A DNA stretch of 64,000 nucleotides, from contig NZ_FTNT01000005.1 in the NCBI RefSeq assembly GCF_900156495.1, positions 64,148-128,147 on the forward strand, in the 5' to 3' direction. Position numbers and translations under genes: made by a program. The notes below the pieces were generated by a model. It ran no database searches, was not told the DNA's origin, and worked only from the letters and a program-made list of their open reading frames with translations. Positions 54,468 through 62,750 of this stretch are shown here, piece by piece (the first letter of the stretch is position 1; each line of letters starts with the position of its first letter). Origin of the DNA: Williamsia sterculiae. GTDB taxonomy: Bacteria; Actinomycetota; Actinomycetes; Mycobacteriales; Mycobacteriaceae.

Positions 54468-55460
54468 CTACACGGCCGAGACGACGGCGGCCGACGCCTC
54501 GTCCACCGGTGCGGTCTGCGACTGCTGGTCGGCGAGCCACCGCTCGGCGTCGATGGCGGCGCTGCAACCGGTACCCGCTGCCGTGATGGCCTGTCGGTAC
54601 CGGTGGTCCACCAGGTCGCCCGCGGCGAAGACCCCGGCCAGCGAGGTCGCGGTGGTGCCGCGCTGTACGACGACGTACCCGTCGTCGTCGAGGGCGATCT
54701 GACCGCGGACGAGATCGCTGCGCGGATCGTGTCCGATCGCGACGAACATGCCGGTCACGTCCAGGGTGCGGACGCTGCCGTCTCGGGTGTCCCTGAGCTC
54801 GAGCCCCGTGACGGAGTTCTCACCGAACACCTTCTCGACCACCGCATTGGTGACGAAGCGGATCTTGTCGTTGGCGCGGGCCCGTTCCAGCATGATCTTG
54901 GACGCGGCGAACTCCTCGCGGCGGTGGATGAGGGTGACCGACCGGGCGAACTTGGTGAGGAAGGTGGCCTCCTCCATCGCCGAGTCGCCACCGCCGATGA
55001 CGGCGATGTCCTGATCGCGGAAGAAGAAGCCGTCACAGGTCGCACATGCGGACACGCCGCGACCGAGCAGTTCGGTTTCTCCGCTCACCCCGAGGTAACG
55101 GGCGGCCGCCCCCATGGCCAGGATCACCGAGCGCGTGCGGAACACCTCACCGCCGACCTCGACCTCCTTGATGTCACCATCGAGGCGGAGCGCATCGACG
55201 TCCTCCATCCGCAGGTCGGCGCCGAAGCGTTGAGCCTGCTCGCGCATCTCGTCCATGAGCTCCGGTCCCTGGATCCCGTTGCGGAATCCCGGGAAGTTCT
55301 CCACCTCGGTGGTGGTCATGAGCGCGCCACCGAACTGCAGTCCCTCGAACACGATCGGCGCCAACTCGGCACGGGCCGCGTAGACCGCCGCGGTGTATCC
55401 GGCCGGACCCGAACCCACGATGATCACGTCGTGGACGGTGTCGGTTCCTGCCTCACTCAT
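54468..55460 (-). CDS. trxB: thioredoxin-disulfide reductase
   Basis: A 330-residue flavoprotein that passes electrons from NADPH to thioredoxin. The FAD motif [19 protein letters not shown], the redox pair in [11 protein letters not shown], the NADPH motif [12 protein letters not shown] and the C-terminal [21 protein letters not shown] are all present. ATG 55460 follows GGAGGGCAC; the frame extends to 55529 without typical sequence. It lies upstream of trxA in one operon. Confidence 0.96.
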   Translation of the reverse strand: MSEAGTDTVHDVIIVGSGPAGYTAAVYAARAELAPIVFEGLQFGGALMTTTEVENFPGFRNGIQGPELMDEMREQAQRFGADLRMEDVDALRLDGDIKEVEVGGEVFRTRSVILAMGAAARYLGVSGETELLGRGVSACATCDGFFFRDQDIAVIGGGDSAMEEATFLTKFARSVTLIHRREEFAASKIMLERARANDKIRFVTNAVVEKVFGENSVTGLELRDTRDGSVRTLDVTGMFVAIGHDPRSDLVRGQIALDDDGYVVVQRGTTATSLAGVFAAGDLVDHRYRQAITAAGTGCSAAIDAERWLADQQSQTAPVDEASAAVVSAV

Positions 55461-55606
55461 GTGCCCTCCATACTCCTGGGCCGGCCCGGTGAACCCTACG
55501 TTCGTGGCGCCGGCACGTCTCGTCAACACCAGGGTAAGGGCAGATGTTCCCGGGTCCGGGACGAGCGGGTAGGGACGAGCGTGGGGTCGGTGACCCGGCG
55601 GGGCGG

Positions 55607-55831
55607 TCAGTGGCCGGCGTCGATGTGCAGCGCGTGTCGGATCCGGAGATCCACCGCTCGCGGGATCGGTTCGGTGATCACCGGGAGGTCGGCGAGCAGA
55701 CGGCGCAGCGGCGCGAGACCGATGTGCTCGCCGGACCGTGCGCGCACTGCGGTCTCGGCCTGCTCGTCATCGTTCCCGGGGTGGTCGGTGGCGACGTCGG
55801 GGGCACTGGATGTGTGGCTGGAACTGGTCAT
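55607..55831 (-). CDS. 74-residue hypothetical protein in the anti-SigM gene position
   Basis: From ATG 55831 the frame encodes a small, soluble, Ser/Thr/Asp-rich protein whose C-terminal half, [20 protein letters not shown] and RIRHAL, is helical and basic. In mycobacteria the gene between trxB and sigM is the membrane anti-sigma factor RsmA. Here no frame in the interval has a membrane helix or a full anti-sigma domain. It may be a degenerate or minimal regulator or unrelated; it may also not be expressed. Confidence 0.4.
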   Translation of the reverse strand: MTSSSHTSSAPDVATDHPGNDDEQAETAVRARSGEHIGLAPLRRLLADLPVITEPIPRAVDLRIRHALHIDAGH

Positions 55832-56122
55832 GGTGTTCGCCCTCGTCTGCTGTGTCTGTCGGTGACGGCCGGGGCGGGCATCCGATGACGCAGTGCACGG
55901 GTGTGAGAGCGGTGCGTCGTAGCGATGCGCGCGTGCGGGGCCCGGTGTCCCGGTCAGATGTCTCGTCGGTCGTTTCTGTCCGTTGGACGCGCGACACCGG
56001 TCGTCGGTTCCGCTCCGCTGACGTCGATCTGGCTGCGACCGTCCCCGACCAGGGTCCGTCCGGGTCGCGGTTGTCCACACCTGTGAATAACACTGTTGAT
56101 ATTCACACCCGCACCGCGTTGA

Positions 56123-56737
56123 TCAGGTGCGACGTGATCCGGTACAGGGGGCCGTCGGCGCATCGGTGGGTCGCAGGTGGTGCAGCGCCTCAGCGAGTTT
56201 CGCGCGTCCGCGCGAACAACGACTCTTGATGGTCCCTGCCGGAACACCGAGCAGCGTGGCGGCCTCGGTGACCGATAGACCCTCGACGTCCACAGCGATC
56301 ACCGCGGCACGCTGCTCGGCGGGCAACGTCTGCAACACCCGACCGATCGCGAGACCCAGGTCGACGTCGGCGGTGGCGTCTCGGGGGTCCGCGAAGATCG
56401 TGTGGTCCTGCGGCGGCAGCGGCACCGTGTGCCGCACCTTGTTGCGGCGGATCAGGTCCAGACAGGAGTTCACCACGATGCGGTGCAACCAGGAACTGAC
56501 ACGCGCGTCGGCGCGGAACCCGTGCGCCATCCGCTGAGCCTTGAGCAGGGCATCGTGCAGGGCGTCTGCGGCGTCCTCGGAACTGTGGCTGGTCCGGCGG
56601 GCCACGGCCCACAGGTGGTCACGGTGGCGCAGGTAGATGATGCCGAACGCCTCGGCGTCGCCGGCGACGTGATCGGCGAGGAGTTGTTCATCGGTGCGCG
56701 GATCCCTCGGCACCGGATACTGTCCCGGCAGGTTCAT
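56123..56737 (-). CDS. sigM: ECF sigma factor SigM
   Basis: A 204-residue extracytoplasmic-function sigma factor. Region 2 (about 20-90) contains FGIIYLRHRDHLWAVARRT and the promoter-melting segment ALLKAQRMAHGFR. Region 4 (about 135-190) contains LPAEQRAAVIAVDVEGLSVTEAA and GVPAGTIKSRCSRGRAKLAEAL. Position between murJ and trxB matches SigM of mycobacteria, which controls surface proteins and type VII effectors. ATG 56737. No obvious anti-sigma partner lies downstream. Confidence 0.93.
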   Translation of the reverse strand: MNLPGQYPVPRDPRTDEQLLADHVAGDAEAFGIIYLRHRDHLWAVARRTSHSSEDAADALHDALLKAQRMAHGFRADARVSSWLHRIVVNSCLDLIRRNKVRHTVPLPPQDHTIFADPRDATADVDLGLAIGRVLQTLPAEQRAAVIAVDVEGLSVTEAATLLGVPAGTIKSRCSRGRAKLAEALHHLRPTDAPTAPCTGSRRT

Positions 56738-56891
56738 GGCAGGACCGTAACCAGCGAAAACGCGGCGCGAGGAGCCCGCACGACAGGGTTCATTCGGGCG
56801 GCGGACCGCCTGTGTACCGACCGAATGACCCCCGGTTACGTCGACCGGACGACACCGGCGTAGGTGTCCCCGGGGTGTCCGATGACGAGCG

Positions 56892-56923
56892 AGGCCACCG
56901 GACCTTGTGAGTCTCGGTGGCCT
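56892..56923 (-). terminator. hairpin after the nitronate monooxygenase gene
   Basis: AGGCCACCG pairs with CGGTGGCCT across 14 nt, about 90 bp downstream of the nitronate monooxygenase stop and before sigM. Probable terminator of the murJ-tag-monooxygenase transcript. Confidence 0.5.
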
Positions 56924-57010
56924 ACGCGGTGGCGGGTTACGCCAGCGGGTTCAACGGAGATGGCGACCCGTGGTGTTCCGGTACGGACGTGCGATTCGTG
57001 TCACGTTCGC

Positions 57011-58075
57011 TCAGGATCGTGACCTGGTCAGCAGTGGCTCGGCCCGAGACCACAGTTCGGTGACCACCTCGCCGGCGGGGCGATCGGTGGCGGCACGAAA
57101 CCCGGTCCCCGCCCACATGTTCAGCGACTGCGGGTCTTCGGCACGCTCGGCGGCCGCGCGTATCGGTCCGGTCAGCGTGTTGACCTCCGGATATGCCGCA
57201 GGTGTGACGTCGGCGAAGTCGGTCATGAAACGGTTCGCGATTCCTCGGGCCGGTCGGCCGGAGTACGCCCAGGTCACGGCGGTGGTGGTGAACGCGGGGT
57301 CCATCATCGCCGTGCGGTGCAACGCCTTGGTGCCCGCCTCGGGGGTCCGCAGCAGCAGGGTGCCCACCGACACCGCCCGAGCACCCGCGTCGAGTAGCCG
57401 CGCGACGTCCGTCCCGCCGGCCACGCCACCGGCCGCGACCGCAGGCGTCGACAACGATCCGGTGATCTCGGCGAGGAGCTCGGGCAACGGTTGAGTGGGT
57501 GGCTGCTCGTCGGGCCGGAAGGTGGACCGGTGGCCTCCGGCGTCGGGACCCTGCACCACCAGCAAATCGGCACCGCGATCGACCGCCCGGCGCGCGTCGT
57601 CGGCCGTGGTGACCGTGACCCCGATCGCGACGTCGCGGTCGTGCAACACCGCGACGTCGCTCTCGCTCGGCAGTCCGAACGTGAACGTCACCAGCGGTAC
57701 CTGCGCATCCGCCGCCACCCGGACCTTCGCGGCGTAGTGATCCTGTCTTTCGTCGTCGCTGCCGAAGTCGGGAACCGGCGGGATGGTCACGTCGTCGGGC
57801 GCCGCCGAGACCAGCGTGTCGCGGTAGCGCTCCAACGCCTCCCGGCCGACCGCGTGCTCACCGACCACGAAGATGTTCACGCCGAATCGAACGCATCCGA
57901 GCTCGCGGACCGCGCCGATGCGTCGCGCCGTCTCCTCCGGCGACGCGTAGGCGGTGGGGAGCATGCCCAGACCGCCCACCCCACTGACCGCGGCCACCAG
58001 CTCGACCGTCGACGGACCACCGGCCATCGGCGCACCGAGGATGGGTATCGACAGCTCGTCCAACGTGAAGGTCAT
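57011..58075 (-). CDS. nitronate monooxygenase family protein (2-nitropropane dioxygenase-like)
   Basis: A 354-residue FMN-binding TIM-barrel protein. Recognisable parts are PILGAPMAGGPSTVELVAAVSGVGGLGML at the start, DLLVVQGPDAGGHRSTF with the catalytic His region, and TPAVAAGGVAGGTDVARLLDAGARAVSVGTLLL, the phosphate-binding loop. The family oxidises nitronates such as propionate-3-nitronate; some members are other FMN enzymes. ATG 58075 overlaps the tag stop (ATGA), so translation is coupled to the glycosylase gene. This gene is not between murJ and sigM in M. tuberculosis. Confidence 0.9.
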   Translation of the reverse strand: MTFTLDELSIPILGAPMAGGPSTVELVAAVSGVGGLGMLPTAYASPEETARRIGAVRELGCVRFGVNIFVVGEHAVGREALERYRDTLVSAAPDDVTIPPVPDFGSDDERQDHYAAKVRVAADAQVPLVTFTFGLPSESDVAVLHDRDVAIGVTVTTADDARRAVDRGADLLVVQGPDAGGHRSTFRPDEQPPTQPLPELLAEITGSLSTPAVAAGGVAGGTDVARLLDAGARAVSVGTLLLRTPEAGTKALHRTAMMDPAFTTTAVTWAYSGRPARGIANRFMTDFADVTPAAYPEVNTLTGPIRAAAERAEDPQSLNMWAGTGFRAATDRPAGEVVTELWSRAEPLLTRSRS

Positions 58076-58698
58076 GTCCACACTCCTGACGTGCCGCGGC
58101 GATGTGAGTCCAGCAGGTGGGTGTCCACCAACCCGACCGCCTCCATCAGCGCGAACATGGTGGTCGGGCCCACGAAACGGAACCCGCGGGTACGCAGCGC
58201 CTTCGACAGCGCCACCGATTCCGGCGACGAGGTGGGGATCTCGTCCAGCGTCCGCGGCCGTGGCGTCTCGACCGGACGGAACGACCAGATGAACTCCGCC
58301 AAACCGCCATCGGCCCGCAGGTCCACAGCGGCCCGGGCGTTGCCGATGGTCGCGACGATCTTGGCGCGGTTGCGGATGATCCGGGCGTCGTCCAGCAACC
58401 GATCCACATCCGCGTCGTCGAAGGCGGCGACGGCATCGATACGGAAATCCGCGAAGTCCTCGCGGAACGCCGGTCGCTTGCGTAACACGGTGGCCCACGA
58501 CAACCCCGACTGGAACGCCTCCAACGACAACCGCTCGAAGTGGGCGTCGTCGCCGTGAACGGGCATCCCCCACTCGGAGTCGTAGTAGTCCTGCATCAGA
58601 CCGGGTGTGGCCGCCCACACCGGCCGCAGCAGGCCGTCGTCGCAGCGCACCGCGCCGGTCGCCGTGTCGCCGTCGACCGGGGTCGGGGAGTCGGCCAT
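58072..58698 (-). CDS. tag: DNA-3-methyladenine glycosylase I family protein
   Basis: A 208-residue protein. The family core is clear: DSEWGMPVHGDDAHFERLSLEAFQSGLSWATVLRKR, then IIRNRAKIVATIGNARAAVDL and the C-terminal RTRGFRFVGPTTMFALMEAVGLVDTHLL. Tag excises 3-methyladenine. Of the four zinc-snap ligands of E. coli Tag (Cys4, His17, His175, Cys179), I align Cys19 and His194 but Tyr39 and Ser198 replace the others, so zinc binding is doubtful. ATG 58698 overlaps the murJ stop (TGATG). Confidence 0.9.
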   Translation of the reverse strand: MADSPTPVDGDTATGAVRCDDGLLRPVWAATPGLMQDYYDSEWGMPVHGDDAHFERLSLEAFQSGLSWATVLRKRPAFREDFADFRIDAVAAFDDADVDRLLDDARIIRNRAKIVATIGNARAAVDLRADGGLAEFIWSFRPVETPRPRTLDEIPTSSPESVALSKALRTRGFRFVGPTTMFALMEAVGLVDTHLLDSHRRGTSGVWT

Positions 58699-61600
58699 CA
58701 GGACGCGGCGGTGACCTGGGTGATGCCGGCCTGATAGGTCGACGAGGTGGCGCCCCGCGGGAGCGCGGTGATCCACACCAGGAAGTACTGGGTGGCCCGC
58801 GGGTTGGCGATGGTGATGTCGGTGGATGTGGAGTCGAGTGCCGCCGCGGCCACCTGGGTGGTGTCGTCGAAGCTCGCACCCGGCGAGGGCGCCGTCCGGA
58901 TCTGTACCTGTGCACCCGGGGTGTCGGTGCGGATCGTGACCTTGGTCAACGGCGCCGAACGCTGCATGGTGAATATCAGCCCGAGACCCGATTTGAGGTT
59001 CCCGAACTGCGGCCCACCGCGGTAGGCGTCGGTGCGCCAACTGGGCGACGCCCCCGTCAGCACGTTGGGGAGGTTGGCGCTCGAGTCCGGTGGCTGGTTG
59101 GAGTAGTCCTTCAGCGCGACACTGGTGAGGGTGACCGGCCCGGCGGGTGCCGCCGGGGCCGGACGTGGCCCCGACGACGACGGGGTCGCCGCTGCGCTGG
59201 TGGTCGGGAAGAGTTGCGAGTCGATGTCACCGCTGCTGCTGTCGCTGTCGAGGCCACCGCTGAGCCACACGATCAGCGCGATGATCAGGAACAGGCTCAA
59301 CAGCACCGCACCACCGATCAGCCCCAACGCGCGCATGGAGCGTTTGCGTTGCGGTCGACCGCCCCGGTCGTGGGCGCGGGAGACGTTGCTGGTCGGCTCC
59401 TGACGATCGGAGTCGACCACGGGCAGCAGGTCGGTCTTCTGATCCAGCACGGTGGCCTGGTCGAGCACGTGCTGGACCGTGGCCGCGGTCCGGATACCGC
59501 TGTCGCCCTGCAGTGCACGCGCGGCGACTGCCGAGATCTCGAAGGGGACCTCCGTACGGGCCGCACGCGGTTCGACGGGCTTGCCGTCGTCGTCGGGCTC
59601 GGCCACCGGCAGCCCGCCGATCGGTTCGCTGACGTCGCGGGAGGTCGCCAGGCCGGCGCCGGTCTCCGGATCCAGGGGCCAGTGGGCCAGCAGCAGGGCG
59701 TAGAGCACGGCGCCCAGCCCGCGCACGTCCTGCGAGTTGGCGTCCCCGGCGAGGGTGCCGGGGAAGGCCAGCACCGCGTTGCCGTCGCTGCTGATGCGGA
59801 TGCGGTCGGGGTGGTCGATGGACAGTGACGTCCCGGTGCGATGAGCGGCCTCCGCGGCGGCGGCGAGGGCGCGGACGGCTCTCGCGGCGCCCACCGGCGA
59901 CGGATTGGTCTTCGCGACCTCGGCCAGCGAACTGCCCGGCACCCACTCGGAGACCACGATGCCGCCCGACGAACCGCGCACCACGTCCAGCACCCTGGCG
60001 ATACCTGATGAGTTCACCCGGCCCAGGCGCAGCGTGCGCGACAACACGGCCTGCGGTCCTTCGCGGCGGGCTGAGCCGCGGTCGTCGGGGTCCACCGGCG
60101 GTGCGATCTGTTCGGCGTCGACGAAGGTCAGGCCGACGTCGCGGTCGAGGTTGATGTCGCGCGCCCGCCAGAACTGCAGCCCACGACTGCCGCCGTGGTG
60201 CTGCAGCAGCCGGTACCGACCGCCGGCGACCGCAGCACCCGGGATCAGGCGCGGTCCGCGTCGCACCGAGTCGGTGTGGTCGGCGGCCGCGGGGGTTCGT
60301 GGACCCCCGACGGGAGTCGAGGGACCGGATGCCGGGGGGACGACTCCGGGGACCTCAGGGGTCGACGGCGCGGGTGTGGAGCGATCCGCAGGGGCGGCGT
60401 CGGTCGCGCCGGTGACCGGGGCGTCGGGGGTCGTGATCGCCGCGAATCGGCGGGTCTCCTCGGCCGCGGACGGGCGGCTCGGTCGGGCCACGGGACCGGA
60501 CCCGGCGCTGGTGTCCACAGTGCCCTCGGGGCCTGTGCGATCGGTCGGCGACCCGGCACCCGGAGCGTTGCGGTCGGCCACCTGCCCCACTCCCCTCCTG
60601 CGGTATCGCAGATCGCGCGGCATGCCCGGTCGGACGGTGCCGACGGCCCCGCCGCTGTGCTCCGAATATGCCTGCCAACTGGCCGTTCCCTGGTCGAAGC
60701 GGCGCAGCACCTGTACCTGACCAGAATACGGGAGCGCCTCGTCGCCGTTGATCCGCGGGAACTGCACGGTCATCGTCGGGGCGACCTCGGTGTCGGGGGT
60801 CGACGTCGGCGCCAGCGCGGGGATGAATCGACCCAGCACGCGGCGCAGCGAGACGCTGATGGCGATGACGTCGGGCACCCGCAGCGCCACCAGGGCCAGG
60901 TAGGCGAGTCCGAGAGCGAACACCGCGGTCAGCAGCAGATAGCAGATCGAGCCGATCTTGCCGTGCCCGGAGGCGAGGCCGCTGAGCCCGGAGGCCTTCG
61001 ACAGTGCCCAGATCACCGCACTCGACGCGATACCCGCGATGAGCACCAGTGCGGTGGTGCGGGACACGTTGGTCATGCGCACGTCGCCCAACCGGCGACG
61101 CAGCAACCAGTGCCCGACCACCGCACCGACCAGGTACCCCAGCCCGTTGGACAGTGCGAGCCATCGGACCACCAACTCGGGATCGCTGAACAACACCGGA
61201 CCCAGGTAGGACGCGACCACCTTCACCGCGGTGATCCCGACGACCATCAGCGTCGGCGTCCAGGCATCCTCGCGGGCGTAGAACACCCGCAGCTGCACCA
61301 GCGTCATCGCGTACGGGATCATCGTGAACGCACCCCACGACAACACCGATCCGAGCTGGTCGGCGGCGTGCGTGTCGAACTTGCCGAAGTTGAACACGGC
61401 CAGCGCGATGGCCGGTCCGAAGAACGTCATGAAGCTGATCACGGGGACCAGTGCGACCATCGTCAGTCGGGTGGCCAGCGACAGGTCGTCGACCACCGCG
61501 TTGGTGTCCTTGGCGGCGGCGTTGCGCGACAGCCGCGGCATGATCGCGGTCAGGATGGTCACTCCGAGCACCCCGTACGGCAGCTGCAGCAGCTGCCAGT

Positions 61601-62750
61601 GGGTGGCGTAGACGCTGACGCCGGACGCCGTCGCGTGGGCGGCGATGCGATAGGTGATGATCAGCCCGACCTGCAGTACGGCCACGTAGAAGACGATGGC
61701 CAACGCCATGTTGCCGAACTTCTTGAGTCTGTCGTCGATACCCCACTGCCAGCGCAGCCGTACCCCGGCCCTGCGCAGGTGGGGCAGCAGCACGGTGGCC
61801 TGAGCGACCACCCCCAGGGTGGTGCCGATACCCAGGATGAGGAGTTTGGTGTCGCCCATCCGGACCGGGTTCAGCGAGATGTCCCCCGGTGCGACCGCGT
61901 AGGCGACCAGGGTGACGATCTGCACGATGTTGTTCAGGACGGGTGCCCAGGCCCCCGGTTTGAAGAGGCCCTTCATGTTGAGGATCGCGATGAACAGGGC
62001 CGACATCCCGTAGAAGAGGATCTCGGGGAGGAGCAGGTAGGCCAGGCCGGTGGCCAGTGGACGGTTGACCTTGCCGTCGCCCAGGTTGAGCAGCGTGAGC
62101 AACGGCGCGGCGATCAGCGCGATCACCGTGGCCGCCCCGAGCAGCAGCGACGCGACGGTGAAGATCCGGTTGATGAACCCGGCTCCACCGTCGTCGTCCT
62201 CGGCCTCCGCCCGGACCAGGACCGGGATGACGATTGCCGTCAGCACCGCCCCCAGCACCACCTCGGCGACCATGTTCGGCAGCACGTACGCGGCCTGGAA
62301 CGACGAGGCGACAGCCGGTCCGAGCATGGCCAGCACCAGTACGGTGCGGATGAACCCGGTGATACGGCTGGTCAGGGTGGCGATGGCGATGGACCCGCTG
62401 GTCCGCAACACGCCGGCGTCACCCTGGTCGCGACGCCTGGCGGGCGCTTCCGGCGGGTCGGCGACGGCGGTGGGGGTGCCGGCCGTGCTGCCACCGGCGG
62501 TCGGTGTGTCCGCGACGGGACCCGGGACCGTGGTCTGCGCGCCGACCTGTCGGCGGCGGCGGGTGGACCCGGTGGGGGACGCCTGCGGGTCGGCGGGGGT
62601 GGCGGCCCGCGGATCCGGGCCCGCACCGGGGAGCACCCGACGCGGGGCCGCCCGCCGACCCGAGCCGGTGACCGGTGACGACTCGGATCCGGACACCGAT
62701 GGGGAGGTGTCGGGGTCGCCGCCGTGACCGCTGCTGTGCCGGTCGGTCAC
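58698..62750 (-). CDS. murJ: MurJ/MviN lipid II flippase fused to pseudokinase and extracellular domain
   Basis: A 1350-residue giant MurJ. A disordered N-terminus (about 1-110) precedes the flippase core (about 112-640, around 14 helices, with RITGFIRTVLVLAMLGP and FQAAYVLPNMVAEVVLGAVL). A Pro/Thr-rich linker follows, then a cytosolic pseudokinase (about 850-1110) lacking HRD and DFG (the loop reads SIDHPDRIRISSDGNAVLAF). Next come one helix (about 1148-1168) and a C-terminal beta-sandwich outside the cell. In M. tuberculosis the phosphorylated pseudokinase recruits FhaA. GTG 62750 overlaps the DUF6049 stop; its own stop overlaps tag. Confidence 0.95.
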   Translation of the reverse strand: MTDRHSSGHGGDPDTSPSVSGSESSPVTGSGRRAAPRRVLPGAGPDPRAATPADPQASPTGSTRRRRQVGAQTTVPGPVADTPTAGGSTAGTPTAVADPPEAPARRRDQGDAGVLRTSGSIAIATLTSRITGFIRTVLVLAMLGPAVASSFQAAYVLPNMVAEVVLGAVLTAIVIPVLVRAEAEDDDGGAGFINRIFTVASLLLGAATVIALIAAPLLTLLNLGDGKVNRPLATGLAYLLLPEILFYGMSALFIAILNMKGLFKPGAWAPVLNNIVQIVTLVAYAVAPGDISLNPVRMGDTKLLILGIGTTLGVVAQATVLLPHLRRAGVRLRWQWGIDDRLKKFGNMALAIVFYVAVLQVGLIITYRIAAHATASGVSVYATHWQLLQLPYGVLGVTILTAIMPRLSRNAAAKDTNAVVDDLSLATRLTMVALVPVISFMTFFGPAIALAVFNFGKFDTHAADQLGSVLSWGAFTMIPYAMTLVQLRVFYAREDAWTPTLMVVGITAVKVVASYLGPVLFSDPELVVRWLALSNGLGYLVGAVVGHWLLRRRLGDVRMTNVSRTTALVLIAGIASSAVIWALSKASGLSGLASGHGKIGSICYLLLTAVFALGLAYLALVALRVPDVIAISVSLRRVLGRFIPALAPTSTPDTEVAPTMTVQFPRINGDEALPYSGQVQVLRRFDQGTASWQAYSEHSGGAVGTVRPGMPRDLRYRRRGVGQVADRNAPGAGSPTDRTGPEGTVDTSAGSGPVARPSRPSAAEETRRFAAITTPDAPVTGATDAAPADRSTPAPSTPEVPGVVPPASGPSTPVGGPRTPAAADHTDSVRRGPRLIPGAAVAGGRYRLLQHHGGSRGLQFWRARDINLDRDVGLTFVDAEQIAPPVDPDDRGSARREGPQAVLSRTLRLGRVNSSGIARVLDVVRGSSGGIVVSEWVPGSSLAEVAKTNPSPVGAARAVRALAAAAEAAHRTGTSLSIDHPDRIRISSDGNAVLAFPGTLAGDANSQDVRGLGAVLYALLLAHWPLDPETGAGLATSRDVSEPIGGLPVAEPDDDGKPVEPRAARTEVPFEISAVAARALQGDSGIRTAATVQHVLDQATVLDQKTDLLPVVDSDRQEPTSNVSRAHDRGGRPQRKRSMRALGLIGGAVLLSLFLIIALIVWLSGGLDSDSSSGDIDSQLFPTTSAAATPSSSGPRPAPAAPAGPVTLTSVALKDYSNQPPDSSANLPNVLTGASPSWRTDAYRGGPQFGNLKSGLGLIFTMQRSAPLTKVTIRTDTPGAQVQIRTAPSPGASFDDTTQVAAAALDSTSTDITIANPRATQYFLVWITALPRGATSSTYQAGITQVTAAS

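Noticed and set aside
55607-56080. Longer 157-codon version of the small gene between trxB and sigM
   Set aside because: The first 83 codons are Arg/Thr/Pro low-complexity; only the part from ATG 55831 looks protein-like.
56790-56828. TCATTCGG/CCGAATGA inverted repeat upstream of sigM
   Set aside because: The 8-bp arms are 23 bp apart around another GC hairpin; could be an operator or terminator but no further support.
60195-62678. An 827-codon open frame antisense to murJ
   Set aside because: Low-complexity His/Arg/Gly/Gln translation opposite a well-supported gene; a shadow frame.
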